DNA of 64,000 nucleotides. Origin: Paraburkholderia guartelaensis. GTDB lineage: Bacteria; Pseudomonadota; Gammaproteobacteria; Burkholderiales; Burkholderiaceae. The position numbers and the translations under genes were made by a program. The notes under the pieces were generated by a model, which searched no databases, was not told where the DNA came from, and saw only the letters and a program-made list of their open reading frames with translations. Shown one piece after another: positions 50,612 to 60,080 of this stretch. The stretch is taken from assembly GCF_004353905.1 (NCBI RefSeq), contig NZ_SMOD01000024.1, positions 1 to 64,000 on the forward strand, read 5' to 3'. The first letter of the stretch is position 1. Each line of letters starts with the position of its first letter.

Positions 50612-51550
50612 ATGAAAATCCAGCAACTGCGCGCACTGATTGAAACCGCCGAGACGGGCAGCATCCACGGCGCATCCCGGCGGCTACACCTGACCCAACC
50701 GGCTGTCACCCGTGCGATTCGTGAACTGGAAAATGAATGTGGCGTTCAGTTGCTCGAGCGGCACCCGTGGGGCATGGCGCCGACGGCGGAAGGTATGACG
50801 TTGCTGCAACGTGCACGCAACGTCGTGCGCGAACTCGAGCGTGCCGAAGAAGATCTCAGCCATCTGAGGGGCAAACGAGAGGGGCGCCTGGTCGTCGGTG
50901 TGACGCCGCTTGCGGGTATGGCCGGACTGGTGGAGGCTTTCGTGGAGTTCCGCCGGCACTGGCCTCGCGTGACTGTCGAGTTTCGCGAGCTCGAGTTCAA
51001 CCAGTTGACCGAGAGGCTCGGCAACCGGACCATCGACATCGCATTGGCGGCCTTTCCCGTGAATCGCGGGGAAGCGCCAGGGATCGTCAGAGCGCTTTTC
51101 GCGTTCGATTCGGTGCTGGTTACGCGTGCGGACGGGAAATACTCAGGCGCAAAAGACCTGGCCGATCTGCAGGATGCCGAATGGATTCACACCGACGTCA
51201 CCGACAGCTACCCGGAGTTCGTCCGCGGTATCTTCCAGGACGCGGGCCTCGCGCCGCCAGAACGGATCACCCTCTGTACTTCCTATTCGCTCTTCTACGC
51301 GCTTGCACTGAAATCGGATGCCGTGCTCGCGCTTAATCTTCTCGCGCTCAACGAGACAGTCGTGGGGCGGTCTTTCGTCGAGTTGTCAATCAAACCTGCT
51401 CCGCCTCCCTCGCAGCTCTTTCTCCTTTCGCCACCCGATGCGCAGCTGACGAAACCTGCAGAGCATTTGATCGATTGCATTCTCAAGATCTCGGAAGTAA
51501 GGGCAGAACGTCTACGCATCGCTGCCAAGGGGGCGGATTGCGCTGAGTGA
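50612..51550 (+). CDS. LysR-family regulator of the M20 hydrolase operon
   Basis: The 312-residue protein starts at ATG 50612 (MKIQQLRALIETAETGSIHGASRRLHLTQPAVTRAIRELE), the typical LysR helix-turn-helix, followed by the substrate-binding domain (VVGVTPLAGMAGLVEAF). An upstream frame from 50432 crosses the divergent promoter and is not coding. It is divergent from the M20 gene with about 120 bp between. Effector unknown. Confidence 0.9.
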   Translation: MKIQQLRALIETAETGSIHGASRRLHLTQPAVTRAIRELENECGVQLLERHPWGMAPTAEGMTLLQRARNVVRELERAEEDLSHLRGKREGRLVVGVTPLAGMAGLVEAFVEFRRHWPRVTVEFRELEFNQLTERLGNRTIDIALAAFPVNRGEAPGIVRALFAFDSVLVTRADGKYSGAKDLADLQDAEWIHTDVTDSYPEFVRGIFQDAGLAPPERITLCTSYSLFYALALKSDAVLALNLLALNETVVGRSFVELSIKPAPPPSQLFLLSPPDAQLTKPAEHLIDCILKISEVRAERLRIAAKGADCAE

Positions 51551-52003
51551 ACTCTCCATGCGGCGGCGCCGTCTCCTGCAACCGTCTTCGAGCTATACGA
51601 AAAAACATATGGGAGATATGAATTGGTCATTTTACGTGCCATCTCTCCTTGGCTTTTAATTGGCTCCGGTCAAGTTCACAGATAGCCAGGGCGCCACGCC
51701 GAAGGCTGAAAAAAGACAGGAGACAACGATGTCAACACCAACGCCGGGCAAGCATCCCGTGAATGGCCGTACCCGTTAAACCGGCGCGGCCAACACCACA
51801 GGCGCTGCGCCGAACCGGCTGCGCGAAGCGCACACCTGAACCCGATCCCCAATAAGAAAAACCGACGCGGTGCCCCTTGCAAGGCACACCGCGCGGGAAC
51901 GGTCGCGCGCGCTTCGTGGTCGTGACGTACCGCTACCGCCGATCGGTTACGCAATACCCGAAGCAGTGCGCGTGACGCGCAAGCGAAAACTGAGGAGACA
52001 ACC
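51551..52003. other. Leader region upstream of the aromatic-acid transporter
   Basis: The gap holds a 16-codon ORF with a ribosome site (51729-51779) and a bulged hairpin GCGGTGCC...GGCACACCGC (about 51869-51895). Both lie on the sense strand of the AAHS transporter gene and could make a transcribed leader. A minus-strand frame at 51676-52041 is not gene-like. Confidence 0.45.
51729..51779 (+). CDS. Putative 16-residue leader ORF upstream of the AAHS transporter
   Basis: ATG 51729 is preceded by ACAGGAGACAACG, the same ribosome-site sequence (AGGAGACAAC) found before the transporter ATG at 52004. The frame encodes MSTPTPGKHPVNGRTR and stops at TAA. It may be a translated leader peptide or just a leftover start of an older gene. 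No regulation is shown by sequence alone. Confidence 0.35.
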   Translation: MSTPTPGKHPVNGRTR

Positions 52004-53362
52004 ATGGCAATCTCACACACCGTCGACGTGACGGCATTCATCGACCGGCATCGCGTCTCGAGGTTTCAGACGCTGATCGTCGTGCTGTGCTTTCTGATCG
52101 TCGCCATTGATGGCTTCGATACGGCGGCGATCGGCTTCATCGCGCCGGTGCTGCATCTGCAATGGCAGTTGGCGCCCGCCCAGCTCGCGCCGCTGTTCGG
52201 CGCGGGACTCGCGGGGCTGATGGTCGGCGCGCTCGCCTTCGGGCCGTTTGGCGATCGGGTAGGGCGCAAGCGCCTCCTGCTCTTCTGTGTGTCCGCGTTC
52301 GGGCTGGCGAGCGTGATGTCGGCGTTCGCGCCGTCGCTCGGTGTACTGATCGCGCTGCGTTTTCTGACTGGCCTCGGCCTCGGCGGTGCGATGCCAAACG
52401 CGATCACATTGACTTCGGAGTACTGCCCATCGGCGCGCCGCTCGTTTCTCGTGACGACGATGTTCTGCGGTTTCACGATCGGTTCCGCACTCGGTGGATT
52501 CGCAGCAGCCGCGCTCATCGAGCATTACGGCTGGCGCTCGGTGCTGCTCGCGGGCGGCATCGTGCCAATCGCGCTCGTGCCGCTTCTCGCATGGCGCCTG
52601 CCGGAATCGGTGCGCTATCTCGCGAGCCGTGGCGGGCATCGTGAGCGCATCGAACGCACGCTCGCGCGCATCGCTCCCGAAGCCGATCTTGCCCATGCGA
52701 CGTTCACGACGTCCGGCACGAAGGCGGCTGGCTCCCCAGTGAGTCATCTGTTCCGCCCTGAACTGTTGCGCGGCACGCTGCTCATGTGGCTCGCCTTCTT
52801 CATGAGCCTGCTCGTGATCTACCTGCTGTCGAGCTGGCTGCCGACGTTGCTTCGTACTACCGGCGCCTCACTGCGCACGGCGGCGCTCGTCACGGCGATG
52901 TTCCAGGTGGGCGGCACGCTCGGCGCAATCGTGCTCGGCTGGCTCATGGACCGCCTCAATCGTTGCTACGTGCTCGGCGCGAGCTACGCGGCCGCCGGCG
53001 TATTCACGGCTGCGATCGGCTCGCTCGCAGCAACGCCCTGGCTCGCGGCGCTTGCGGTTTTCTTCGCGGGCTTTTGCGTATCGGGCTCGCAGGTCGGCGC
53101 CAACGCGCTGTCCGCTGCGTTCTATCCAACCGATTGCCGTGCAACCGGTGTGAGCTGGGCAAACGGCGTTGGGCGCCTTGGCTCGGTGGTCGGTTCGGTC
53201 GCGGGCGGCGCGATGCTTTCGATGGGGCTGACGTTGCCGTCGCTCTTCGTGATCGTCGGTGTGCCTGCAGTGGTCGCGGGTATCGCGATGGCGGCGCTCG
53301 GGCGCTGGCGCACGGCGGCGGAGCCTGCGTCGCAAGACGAGCTTCTGCTCAGCGGCGAATGA
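52004..53362 (+). CDS. MFS transporter, aromatic acid:H+ symporter (AAHS) family
   Basis: The 452-residue protein has 12 helices and the AAHS signature (LCFLIVAIDGFDTAAIGFIAP; GPFGDRVGRKRLLLF; FLTGLGLGGAMPNAITLTSEYCP; LPESVRYL). The Asp in IDGFD at helix 1 is typical of carriers for benzoate-like acids. Next to the gentisate operon it is the likely importer of 3-hydroxybenzoate or gentisate. The ATG is preceded by AGGAGACAACC. The porin gene follows by about 100 bp. Confidence 0.92.
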   Translation: MAISHTVDVTAFIDRHRVSRFQTLIVVLCFLIVAIDGFDTAAIGFIAPVLHLQWQLAPAQLAPLFGAGLAGLMVGALAFGPFGDRVGRKRLLLFCVSAFGLASVMSAFAPSLGVLIALRFLTGLGLGGAMPNAITLTSEYCPSARRSFLVTTMFCGFTIGSALGGFAAAALIEHYGWRSVLLAGGIVPIALVPLLAWRLPESVRYLASRGGHRERIERTLARIAPEADLAHATFTTSGTKAAGSPVSHLFRPELLRGTLLMWLAFFMSLLVIYLLSSWLPTLLRTTGASLRTAALVTAMFQVGGTLGAIVLGWLMDRLNRCYVLGASYAAAGVFTAAIGSLAATPWLAALAVFFAGFCVSGSQVGANALSAAFYPTDCRATGVSWANGVGRLGSVVGSVAGGAMLSMGLTLPSLFVIVGVPAVVAGIAMAALGRWRTAAEPASQDELLLSGE

Positions 53363-53460
53363 ATGCGGTGCATACGCCGCAAGCAGGGTCACAAATAAAA
53401 CAGACGCAAAAAACAGACGAAAAAATTGCGTTCGACGTCGACGCGTATGGAGATCTATCA

Positions 53461-54609
53461 ATGAAAAAAGTCATCACCGCAGCCTGTGCGGCATCTTTCG
53501 GCATGGCCGCGAGCGGCGTGAGCCACGCGCAAAGCAGTGTCATCCTTTACGGCATTCTCGACACCGGCATCGAATATGTGACGCACGCGAACCGCGACGG
53601 CGACAGCCTCGTTCGCATGCCCGGCATCACCGGCGAGATGCCGTCGCGCTGGGGCCTGCGCGGCACCGAGCAACTCGGCGGCGGCTTGTCGACGGTATTC
53701 GTCCTCGAAAGCGGTTTCAACGTGCGCGGCGGCGACAGCGGCCAGGGCGGCCGCCTGTTCGGCCGCCAGGCGTGGGTGGGCTTGCAGGGACCCTTCGGCA
53801 CCCTGAGCTTCGGTCGTCAGTACACGATGACGTTCTGGGCGCTCCAGGATTCGGATCTGCTCGGGCCCGACATCTACGGCGGCACCGGCACGTTCGACAA
53901 CTACGTGCCCAACGCCCGCAGCGACAATACCGTCGCGTGGAAAGGCGCGTGGCACGGTGTGACGGCTGGCGCGACCTGGTCGTTCGGACGCGACGCCGCC
54001 GGCACGGGTAACTCGCCAGGACAGGGCACGTGCGCGGGGCAGATACCCGGCGATTCTCAGGCATGCCGTCAGTGGTCCGCGATGCTGCGCTACGACGCGC
54101 CTGCGGGCTTCGGCGTCGCGGCCGCGTACGACCAGCAACGCGGAGGACCGGGTGCGGCGGCGAACTTCTTCAACGGCGTGACACCTCTTACGCTCACGAA
54201 TTCGGGCGATACCGATTCGCGCATCCAGCTGAACGGCTATGCGCCGCTTGGGCCGGTCAAGGTGGGCGGCGGCTGGCTCGGGCGTCGCGTCGACACCGCA
54301 TCCGCCTCGGTGCCCAACGTTCAATCGAACCTCTACTACATGACCGCGGCGTGGTACGCGACACCGGCATGGCTGATCGACGGGGGCGTCTATCGCATGA
54401 TCAATGGCGACCAGGACACGCGCGGCACGCTCTTCACGCTGCGCAGTACCTACCTGCTTTCGAAGCGGACTGCCGTCTATTTGCAGGGCGGCTACCTCGC
54501 CAACAGCGCGCACGCGGCCTACACCCTGAGCCAGGGCGGCTCGGGGGCGTCGCCGGGGGCGGGCATGTCGCAGCTCGGCGTGATGGCGGGCATCCGGCAG
54601 ATGTTCTGA
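53461..54609 (+). CDS. Gram-negative porin (OmpC-like)
   Basis: The 382-residue precursor has a Burkholderiales porin signal (MKKVITAACAASFGMAA, cleavage near SHAQ), then porin strands (VILYGILDTGIEYVTH, RWGLRGTEQLGGGLSTVFVLESGFNV, GRLFGRQAWVGL) and a C-terminal Phe (IRQMF). It lies between the AAHS transporter and the gentisate LysR. It probably admits aromatic acids through the outer membrane. Confidence 0.92.
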   Translation: MKKVITAACAASFGMAASGVSHAQSSVILYGILDTGIEYVTHANRDGDSLVRMPGITGEMPSRWGLRGTEQLGGGLSTVFVLESGFNVRGGDSGQGGRLFGRQAWVGLQGPFGTLSFGRQYTMTFWALQDSDLLGPDIYGGTGTFDNYVPNARSDNTVAWKGAWHGVTAGATWSFGRDAAGTGNSPGQGTCAGQIPGDSQACRQWSAMLRYDAPAGFGVAAAYDQQRGGPGAAANFFNGVTPLTLTNSGDTDSRIQLNGYAPLGPVKVGGGWLGRRVDTASASVPNVQSNLYYMTAAWYATPAWLIDGGVYRMINGDQDTRGTLFTLRSTYLLSKRTAVYLQGGYLANSAHAAYTLSQGGSGASPGAGMSQLGVMAGIRQMF

Positions 54610-54636
54610 GGTCGCGGCGATTTCGCCGGTAGTGCC

Positions 54637-54659
54637 GTGCCGGTGCCGCACGCCGGCAC
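54637..54659. terminator. GC hairpin after the porin gene
   Basis: GTGCCGG (54637-54643) and CCGGCAC (54653-54659) can pair with a 9-nt loop in the gap between the convergent porin and LysR genes. No T-run follows. Confidence 0.4.
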
Positions 54660-54719
54660 TGGCGATCCAGGTAACGATTGGTGCGCGCGCCCTGTCTTTC
54701 CTGCAGCCGTGAGACTCGA

Positions 54720-55727
54720 TTAACGGCTGCGGGCCGCGAGATCGGCCTTTTTCGACTGGTGTGCGGTCTCTTCAAGGTCCTGTTCGTAGCCTTCGCCTCC
54801 GATGCGCCGCGCGCCGACCCGTGCGCTCGCGCGCAGGTGCTCCAGCGTCAGCGCAACGGCCTGGCGATTCACGCTATCGGCGCGCCAGTACATCGAAACC
54901 GAACCGATTCCCGCGAGCCGCATCGGCAGCACGCGTAGCGCATTCATCCGCACGAAGCGCAGCGCCGCCCGATGAGAAGCCACGCCCAGCAGCTCGGTCT
55001 GGTTCAGCAGCGTCACGTTGAGGATCGACGAATTCGATTCGAGGCAGTGCTGGGGCATGCCGCGGCCAGCCGCCACGAGAGCCGTTTCCAGCGCTTTGCG
55101 TACCGGCGTGCCCTCGGGCCAGACGATCCACGGGTAGTGGTAAACGTCGTCCCAACTGACGGAGCGGCGCGCCGCGAGCGGATGCTCGAGACCGCAAACG
55201 AAGTTGATGCGCTCGCGATAGAGCACCTCGCCGCACAGCAGCGAATCGGGCGCTTCGCTTGCCGTGCGTCCGACGACGATGTCGAGTTCGCCGCGCTCGA
55301 GCTGCGGCATCATCAGATTCATCGTGCTCTCGACGATGCGCACCTGTGCGCGCGGCAATGCCTTGACGAGCCGCGCGACCGCCATTGGCACGGTGTCCGC
55401 CGCCGAAACGCCCGAGGTGCCGATGGCCACCAGACCGCTGCCGCCGGCGCGCTGCGCCGCGAGGTCGTCGCGCGCGCTGTCCAGGTGACCCGCGATGCGC
55501 CGCGCGTGCTCGATGAGCGCCTCACCGTACGAGGTAGGCCGCAAGCCGCGCGCGTGACGCTCGAATAACGGCAGCCCAATGTCCTCCTCCAGCTCCTTGA
55601 GCCACTTCGAGAGCGCCGGTTGCGTGGTGTTGAGCGCAGCGGCCGACTGGCTCAGGTTGCCGGTCTCGCCAAGCTTGAGCAGCAATTCCAGATGCCGAAG
55701 CCGCAATCGATGGGTCCAGTCCGCCAT
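54720..55727 (-). CDS. LysR-family regulator of the gentisate operon
   Basis: The 335-residue protein has the LysR DNA-binding domain (LRHLELLLKLGETGNLSQSAAALNTTQPALSKWLKELE) and a substrate-binding domain. The C-terminus extends about 25 residues beyond the usual LysR length. It is divergent from the gentisate dioxygenase gene with 155 bp between, which contains a clear dyad. It most likely activates the downstream genes with 3-hydroxybenzoate or gentisate as inducer (inference). Confidence 0.9.
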   Translation of the reverse strand: MADWTHRLRLRHLELLLKLGETGNLSQSAAALNTTQPALSKWLKELEEDIGLPLFERHARGLRPTSYGEALIEHARRIAGHLDSARDDLAAQRAGGSGLVAIGTSGVSAADTVPMAVARLVKALPRAQVRIVESTMNLMMPQLERGELDIVVGRTASEAPDSLLCGEVLYRERINFVCGLEHPLAARRSVSWDDVYHYPWIVWPEGTPVRKALETALVAAGRGMPQHCLESNSSILNVTLLNQTELLGVASHRAALRFVRMNALRVLPMRLAGIGSVSMYWRADSVNRQAVALTLEHLRASARVGARRIGGEGYEQDLEETAHQSKKADLAARSR

Positions 55728-55774
55728 GTGGGGCCTCGCGAGGTATATCGGAAAGTATATGGATGAGATGAATT

Positions 55775-55810
55775 TACCATTTCACATGGTATGGCACGGT
55801 GCCCTATAAA
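55775..55810 (+). promoter_or_regulatory. Dyad operator and promoter of the gentisate operon
   Basis: TACCAT-TTCAC-ATGGTA (55775-55791) is a perfect 6-5-6 palindrome, fit for a LysR dimer. TTCACA (55781-55786) and TATAAA (55805-55810) with an 18-bp spacer may be the promoter, so the dyad covers the -35. The gtdA ATG lies 73 bp further on. Confidence 0.55.
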
Positions 55811-55882
55811 TGCAACAGTTGCAGAGTTCGAGACATGGCCGCGGCGCCTCTCCGCGGCGCCCAACAAGTCAGGAGACACCGA

Positions 55883-56929
55883 ATGTCAGCTACGGCTCAG
55901 AACGAGACCCGCACCGCCTATTACGAGCGCATTGCGCGCCAGCAACTTTCCCCGCTGTGGGAATCGCTGCACGCACTGGTGGTTTCGTCGCCGCAATCCA
56001 AGGCGCTGCCCGCCATCTGGAAATACGCGCAGATCCGCGATCTGGTCATGCAGGCGGGTTCCGTGATCAGCGCTGCCGAGGCCGTGCGCCGCGTGCTGGT
56101 GATGGAAAACCCGGGGCTGCCGGGCAAGTCGGCGGTCACACCGAATCTCTATGCCGGCCTTCAGTTGATCCTGCCCGGCGAAATCGCGCCGAGCCATCGT
56201 CACACGCAATCGGCGCTGCGCTTCATCGTGGAAGGCAAGGGCGCGTGGACCGCCGTGAACGGCGAGCGCACGACCATGCACCCCGGGGACTTCATCATCA
56301 CGCCGTCGTGGACGTGGCACGACCATGGCAACCCGTCGCTCGAAGAAGGCGGCGAGCCTGTGGTGTGGCTCGATGGTCTGGATATTCCGCTGGTCGCGCA
56401 TCTCGACGCGAGCTTTGCAGAGAACTACCCAGAGGACACGCAGCCGATTTCGCGCCCCGAAGGGGACAGCCTGGCGCGCTACGGCAGCAACATGCTGCCG
56501 GTGCGTCACGAGGTGACGGACCCGACTTCGCCTATCTTCAGTTATCCCTATGAACGCAGCCGCGAGGCGCTCGACACGCTCTACCGTCACGGAGACCTCG
56601 ACCCGTGGGACGGCGTGAAGCTGCGCTACGTGAACCCAGCCACGGGCGGTTGGCCGATGCCGACCATCGCCACGTTCATGCAATTCCTGCCGAAGGGCTT
56701 TCGCGGCAAAACCTACCGCAGCACCGATGCGACGGTCTACTGCGTGGTCGAAGGCAAGGGCACGGCGCATATCGGTGACACGGAATTCGCGTTCGCGCCG
56801 CACGATGTGTTCGTCGCGCCTTCATGGCTGCCCGTGCGTCTCGACGCCGACGATGACAGCGTGCTGTTCAGCTACTCGGACCGTCCCGTGCTCGCGGCGC
56901 TGAATCTCCTGCGCGAGTCGCGCACCTGA
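55883..56929 (+). CDS. gtdA: Gentisate 1,2-dioxygenase
   Basis: The 348-residue bicupin opens the ring of gentisate with O2 to give maleylpyruvate. Cupin metal-binding segments include [16 protein letters not shown] (His-x-His for Fe2+) and [11 protein letters not shown]; the C-terminal cupin has [15 protein letters not shown]. Length fits the family. ATG 55883 has AGGAGACACC before it; the frame upstream to 55799 is not coding. It is the first gene of an operon with fumarylpyruvate hydrolase, maleylpyruvate isomerase and 3-hydroxybenzoate 6-hydroxylase. Confidence 0.95.
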   Translation: MSATAQNETRTAYYERIARQQLSPLWESLHALVVSSPQSKALPAIWKYAQIRDLVMQAGSVISAAEAVRRVLVMENPGLPGKSAVTPNLYAGLQLILPGEIAPSHRHTQSALRFIVEGKGAWTAVNGERTTMHPGDFIITPSWTWHDHGNPSLEEGGEPVVWLDGLDIPLVAHLDASFAENYPEDTQPISRPEGDSLARYGSNMLPVRHEVTDPTSPIFSYPYERSREALDTLYRHGDLDPWDGVKLRYVNPATGGWPMPTIATFMQFLPKGFRGKTYRSTDATVYCVVEGKGTAHIGDTEFAFAPHDVFVAPSWLPVRLDADDDSVLFSYSDRPVLAALNLLRESRT

Positions 56930-57033
56930 GCGGACAAACCGGGCATACGAACGCATTTGCAACCGTGTGCCCGCAACGAGGCGGCGAGCTAGCCGCCCAG
57001 CAATCCTTTCTATCCTTTCCCATACGAGCAATC

Positions 57034-57732
57034 ATGGCATTCGTCTTTACTCCCGAGGCACCCGTTGCCGTTCCCGTCGCCGGTTCGTCCGATCAGTTCG
57101 CCGTGCGCCGCGTCTACTGCGTCGGCCGCAACTATGCGGCGCACGCGCGCGAAATGGGCTTCGATCCCGACCGCGAGCCGCCGTTCTTCTTCTGCAAGCC
57201 GGGTGATTCGATCGTGCCGGTGGCCTACGGCGAAACGCTCGAGCTGGAATATCCGGCGCAGACCTCGAACTACCACTACGAGGCGGAACTGGTCGCGGTG
57301 ATCGGCAAGAGCGGTTCGGACATCGAAGTCGAAAATGCTCTGGACCACGTTTGGGGCTATGCGGTCGGTCTCGATATGACGCGCCGCGACCTGCAGATGA
57401 AGATGCGCGAGATGGGCCGACCCTGGGAAATCGGCAAGGCGTTCGATCGTTCCGCGCCGCTCGGCCCGATTCATCCGGCCGCGAGCGTGGGTCACTTCGC
57501 GCAAGCCGGCCTGTGGCTCACCGTCGACGGCGAAACGAGGCAGAAGAGCGACGTCTCGCACCTGATCTGGTCGGTGGCGGAGACGGTTGCCTATCTCTCG
57601 AAGTTCTTCCGTCTCGAACCGGGCGACGTGATCTTCACGGGTACGCCCGAGGGCGTGGGTCCGGTCAAGCAGGGCGAGACGATGAAGGTCGGTGTCGAGC
57701 GCCTCGGCGAACTGACCGTGCGTGTGGTCTGA
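57034..57732 (+). CDS. Fumarylpyruvate hydrolase (FAH family)
   Basis: The 232-residue protein has the FAH fold: VYCVGRNYAAHAREMG, PFFFCKPGDSIVP, YHYEAELVAVIGK (Glu metal ligands), GYAVGLDMTRRDLQ and FTGTPEGVGPV. It cuts fumarylpyruvate to fumarate and pyruvate, the last step of the glutathione-dependent gentisate pathway. ATG 57034 is followed by a short variable N-terminus as in NagK-like proteins. The isomerase gene starts 19 bp downstream. Confidence 0.93.
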   Translation: MAFVFTPEAPVAVPVAGSSDQFAVRRVYCVGRNYAAHAREMGFDPDREPPFFFCKPGDSIVPVAYGETLELEYPAQTSNYHYEAELVAVIGKSGSDIEVENALDHVWGYAVGLDMTRRDLQMKMREMGRPWEIGKAFDRSAPLGPIHPAASVGHFAQAGLWLTVDGETRQKSDVSHLIWSVAETVAYLSKFFRLEPGDVIFTGTPEGVGPVKQGETMKVGVERLGELTVRVV

Positions 57733-57751
57733 GCGGTCAGGAAACGGCATC

Positions 57752-58402
57752 ATGCAGCTCTACAGCTTTTTCAATAGCTCGACTTCGTGGCGCGTGCGCA
57801 TTGCGCTCGCGCTCAAGGGACTCGACTACGAGACGCTGCCGGTCAACATCCGCACCGGCGCGCATCGCGACACGCAATACGTGAACGAGGTCAATGCCTC
57901 TGCGGCCGTGCCGGCGCTGGTGGACGGCACGCTGCATCTGGGCCAGTCGCTCGCCATCATCGACTGGCTCGACGCGCAGTACCCGCAGCCGCGCCTGATT
58001 CCTGCTGACGCGCAGTTGCGCGCGCGCGTGCTCGAACTCTCCTATCTGATCGCCTGTGACATTCATCCGGTCAACAATCTACGCGTGCTGCGCTATCTGC
58101 AGGACGAACTGAAGGTCTCGCTGCTGGAAAAGGATAAGTGGTACTGGCACTGGATCGCGGAAGGCCTCGCGGGCGTCGAGCGGCTGCTCGCGCGCGCGGC
58201 CACGCAACACGACGGGCCATGGTGCTTCGGCGCGCTGCCCACGCTCGCCGACTGCTGCCTGATTCCACAACTCGGCAACGCACAGCGCATGGGCTGCGAT
58301 CTCACGCCTTATCCGCGCGCGCGTGCAATCTTCGAACACGCGCAGACGGAGCCCGCATTCATGCAGGCGCAGCCGCAACTGCAGCCCGACTATATGGCGT
58401 GA
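57752..58402 (+). CDS. maiA: Maleylpyruvate isomerase (zeta-class GST)
   Basis: The 216-residue protein is a zeta-class glutathione S-transferase with the active-site motif SSTSWRVRIAL (Ser-Ser-x-Ser), cis-Pro AAVPALV, and the zeta hallmark DIHPVNNLRVL. In this operon it turns maleylpyruvate into fumarylpyruvate with glutathione. Maleylacetoacetate isomerase is the close alternative, but the neighbouring gentisate dioxygenase favours maleylpyruvate. Confidence 0.93.
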   Translation: MQLYSFFNSSTSWRVRIALALKGLDYETLPVNIRTGAHRDTQYVNEVNASAAVPALVDGTLHLGQSLAIIDWLDAQYPQPRLIPADAQLRARVLELSYLIACDIHPVNNLRVLRYLQDELKVSLLEKDKWYWHWIAEGLAGVERLLARAATQHDGPWCFGALPTLADCCLIPQLGNAQRMGCDLTPYPRARAIFEHAQTEPAFMQAQPQLQPDYMA

Positions 58403-58425
58403 GTTCGCCAGAGGAGACAATCATC

Positions 58426-59634
58426 ATGAGCATAACGAATCAAAATGGACCGCGTGTGATCGTGGTTGGTGGCGGCATTGGCGGGCTGGCGGCGGCGCTC
58501 GCGTTGGCGCGCCAGAATGTGCGCGTGCTGCTGCTCGAGCAGGCCGACAAGATCGGCGAGATTGGCGCGGGCATCCAGCTCGGACCGAACGCCTTCAACG
58601 CGCTCGACGCGCTGGGCGCGGGCGAGGCGGCGCGCAACCGCGCCGTCTATACAGACTGGCTCAATCTGATGGATGCGACCGACGCGAGCGAGGTCGCACG
58701 CATCGAAACGGGCGCACGTTTTCGCGAGCGCTTCGGCAATCCCTACGCGGTGATCCATCGGGCGGATATCCACCTGTCGATTCTCGAAGCCGTGCAGGAC
58801 AATCCGCTGATCCAGTTTCGCACCAGCACGCAGGTCCAGTCGCTCGAGCAGGACGAACATGGTGTGACGCTCACGGATCAGCATGGCGAGCGTTACCAGG
58901 CCGACGCTGTAATTGGCTGCGACGGCGTGAAGTCCGCGGTACGCGCGAAGCTGCTAGGTGACGCGCCGCGCGTAACAGGCCATGTGGTCTATCGCGCAGT
59001 GGTCGACGTCGAGAACATGCCCGCCGATCTGCAGATCAACGCGCCCGTTGTCTGGGCCGGGCCGCATTGCCACCTTGTGCACTACCCGCTGCGCGGCGGG
59101 AGGCAGTACAACCTCGTCGTCACCTTCCATAGCCGTGAACAGGAAGAGTGGGGCGTACGCGATGGCAGCAAGGAGGAAGTGCTTTCGTACTTCGAGGGCG
59201 TGCACCCGAAGCCACGCCAGATGCTGGACCGCCCGACCTCGTGGCGCCGTTGGGCGACCGCGGACCGCGACCCCGTCGAGCGCTGGAGCTTCGGCCGTGC
59301 AACGCTGCTCGGCGACGCCGCGCATCCGATGACGCAATATATCGCTCAGGGCGCCTGCCAGGCCCTCGAAGACGCCGTCGCGCTCGGCGCCGCCTATGAG
59401 GCCGCGGACGGCAATTTCGAGCGGGCCTTTGCGATCTACGAGAAAGCACGCATTCCACGCACGGCGCGCGTGCTGTACTCGGCGCGCGAGATGGGACGCA
59501 TCTACCACGCGAAGGGCGTAGAGCGCCTCGTGCGCAACACGCTGTGGGTCGGGCGCACACAGGAGCAGTTCTACGATGCCATGCAGTGGCTGTACGGCTG
59601 GCGCGAGGAGCAGTGTCTGCAAGGCGCTGTGTAA
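58426..59634 (+). CDS. 3-Hydroxybenzoate 6-hydroxylase (FAD monooxygenase)
   Basis: The 402-residue flavoprotein has the N-terminal FAD motif VVGGGIGGLAAALALA, the DG motif region (IGCDGVKSAVR) and GDAAHPMTQYIAQGACQALEDA, all marks of group A aromatic hydroxylases. Similar enzymes turn 3-hydroxybenzoate into gentisate with NADH; salicylate 5- or 1-hydroxylases are relatives. Presence at the end of the gentisate operon supports the 3-hydroxybenzoate role. GAGGAGACAATC precedes ATG 58426. Confidence 0.88.
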   Translation: MSITNQNGPRVIVVGGGIGGLAAALALARQNVRVLLLEQADKIGEIGAGIQLGPNAFNALDALGAGEAARNRAVYTDWLNLMDATDASEVARIETGARFRERFGNPYAVIHRADIHLSILEAVQDNPLIQFRTSTQVQSLEQDEHGVTLTDQHGERYQADAVIGCDGVKSAVRAKLLGDAPRVTGHVVYRAVVDVENMPADLQINAPVVWAGPHCHLVHYPLRGGRQYNLVVTFHSREQEEWGVRDGSKEEVLSYFEGVHPKPRQMLDRPTSWRRWATADRDPVERWSFGRATLLGDAAHPMTQYIAQGACQALEDAVALGAAYEAADGNFERAFAIYEKARIPRTARVLYSAREMGRIYHAKGVERLVRNTLWVGRTQEQFYDAMQWLYGWREEQCLQGAV

Positions 59635-60080
59635 GCGGTGCGTTGAAGCCAGGGGGCTCGACGATTCTTGAGAGGAAGCGAGGCCCCGCTCGAGGTAACG
59701 CACTGTTGTAAGGTATTTCGTCCCGCTTGATCACGTTGGCAAGTGTTGGACACTCGCCACTTAAATTATAAGCTTTCCTGATTAAAATAACCGGAGCAGC
59801 GCAACCTCTCAAATTCGAGGATCTTCCGGGCTTTGCCGAGGATCGTCGCTTGGAAAGCTTGCATATCCTTACCCATCATCCGGGGTGATTCACCGTGACT
59901 GCCAGCTCGGAGATCGCGCCATTATCACCGGTCTGCGGTTACCGTCAGGTAACTTCTTTGCCACACTGCATGAATCGGCTCGTTTTCTCGAAAACGCCGG
60001 GGTAGTCGATCGATACAGTACGCTCCAGGCGCAATCATGCACGCAGGGGCTGTCGGCGGGAACGGCCCCGCGGTATCGAA
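59635..60080. other. Intergenic region between convergent 3-hydroxybenzoate hydroxylase and LysR genes
   Basis: The 446-bp gap holds the perfect dyad GTTACC-GTCA-GGTAAC (59938-59953) and an AT-rich patch at 59760-59790. A plus-strand frame from 59885 runs into the LysR gene antisense and is not gene-like. I see no other feature; the length suggests a lost gene or an insertion scar. Confidence 0.45.
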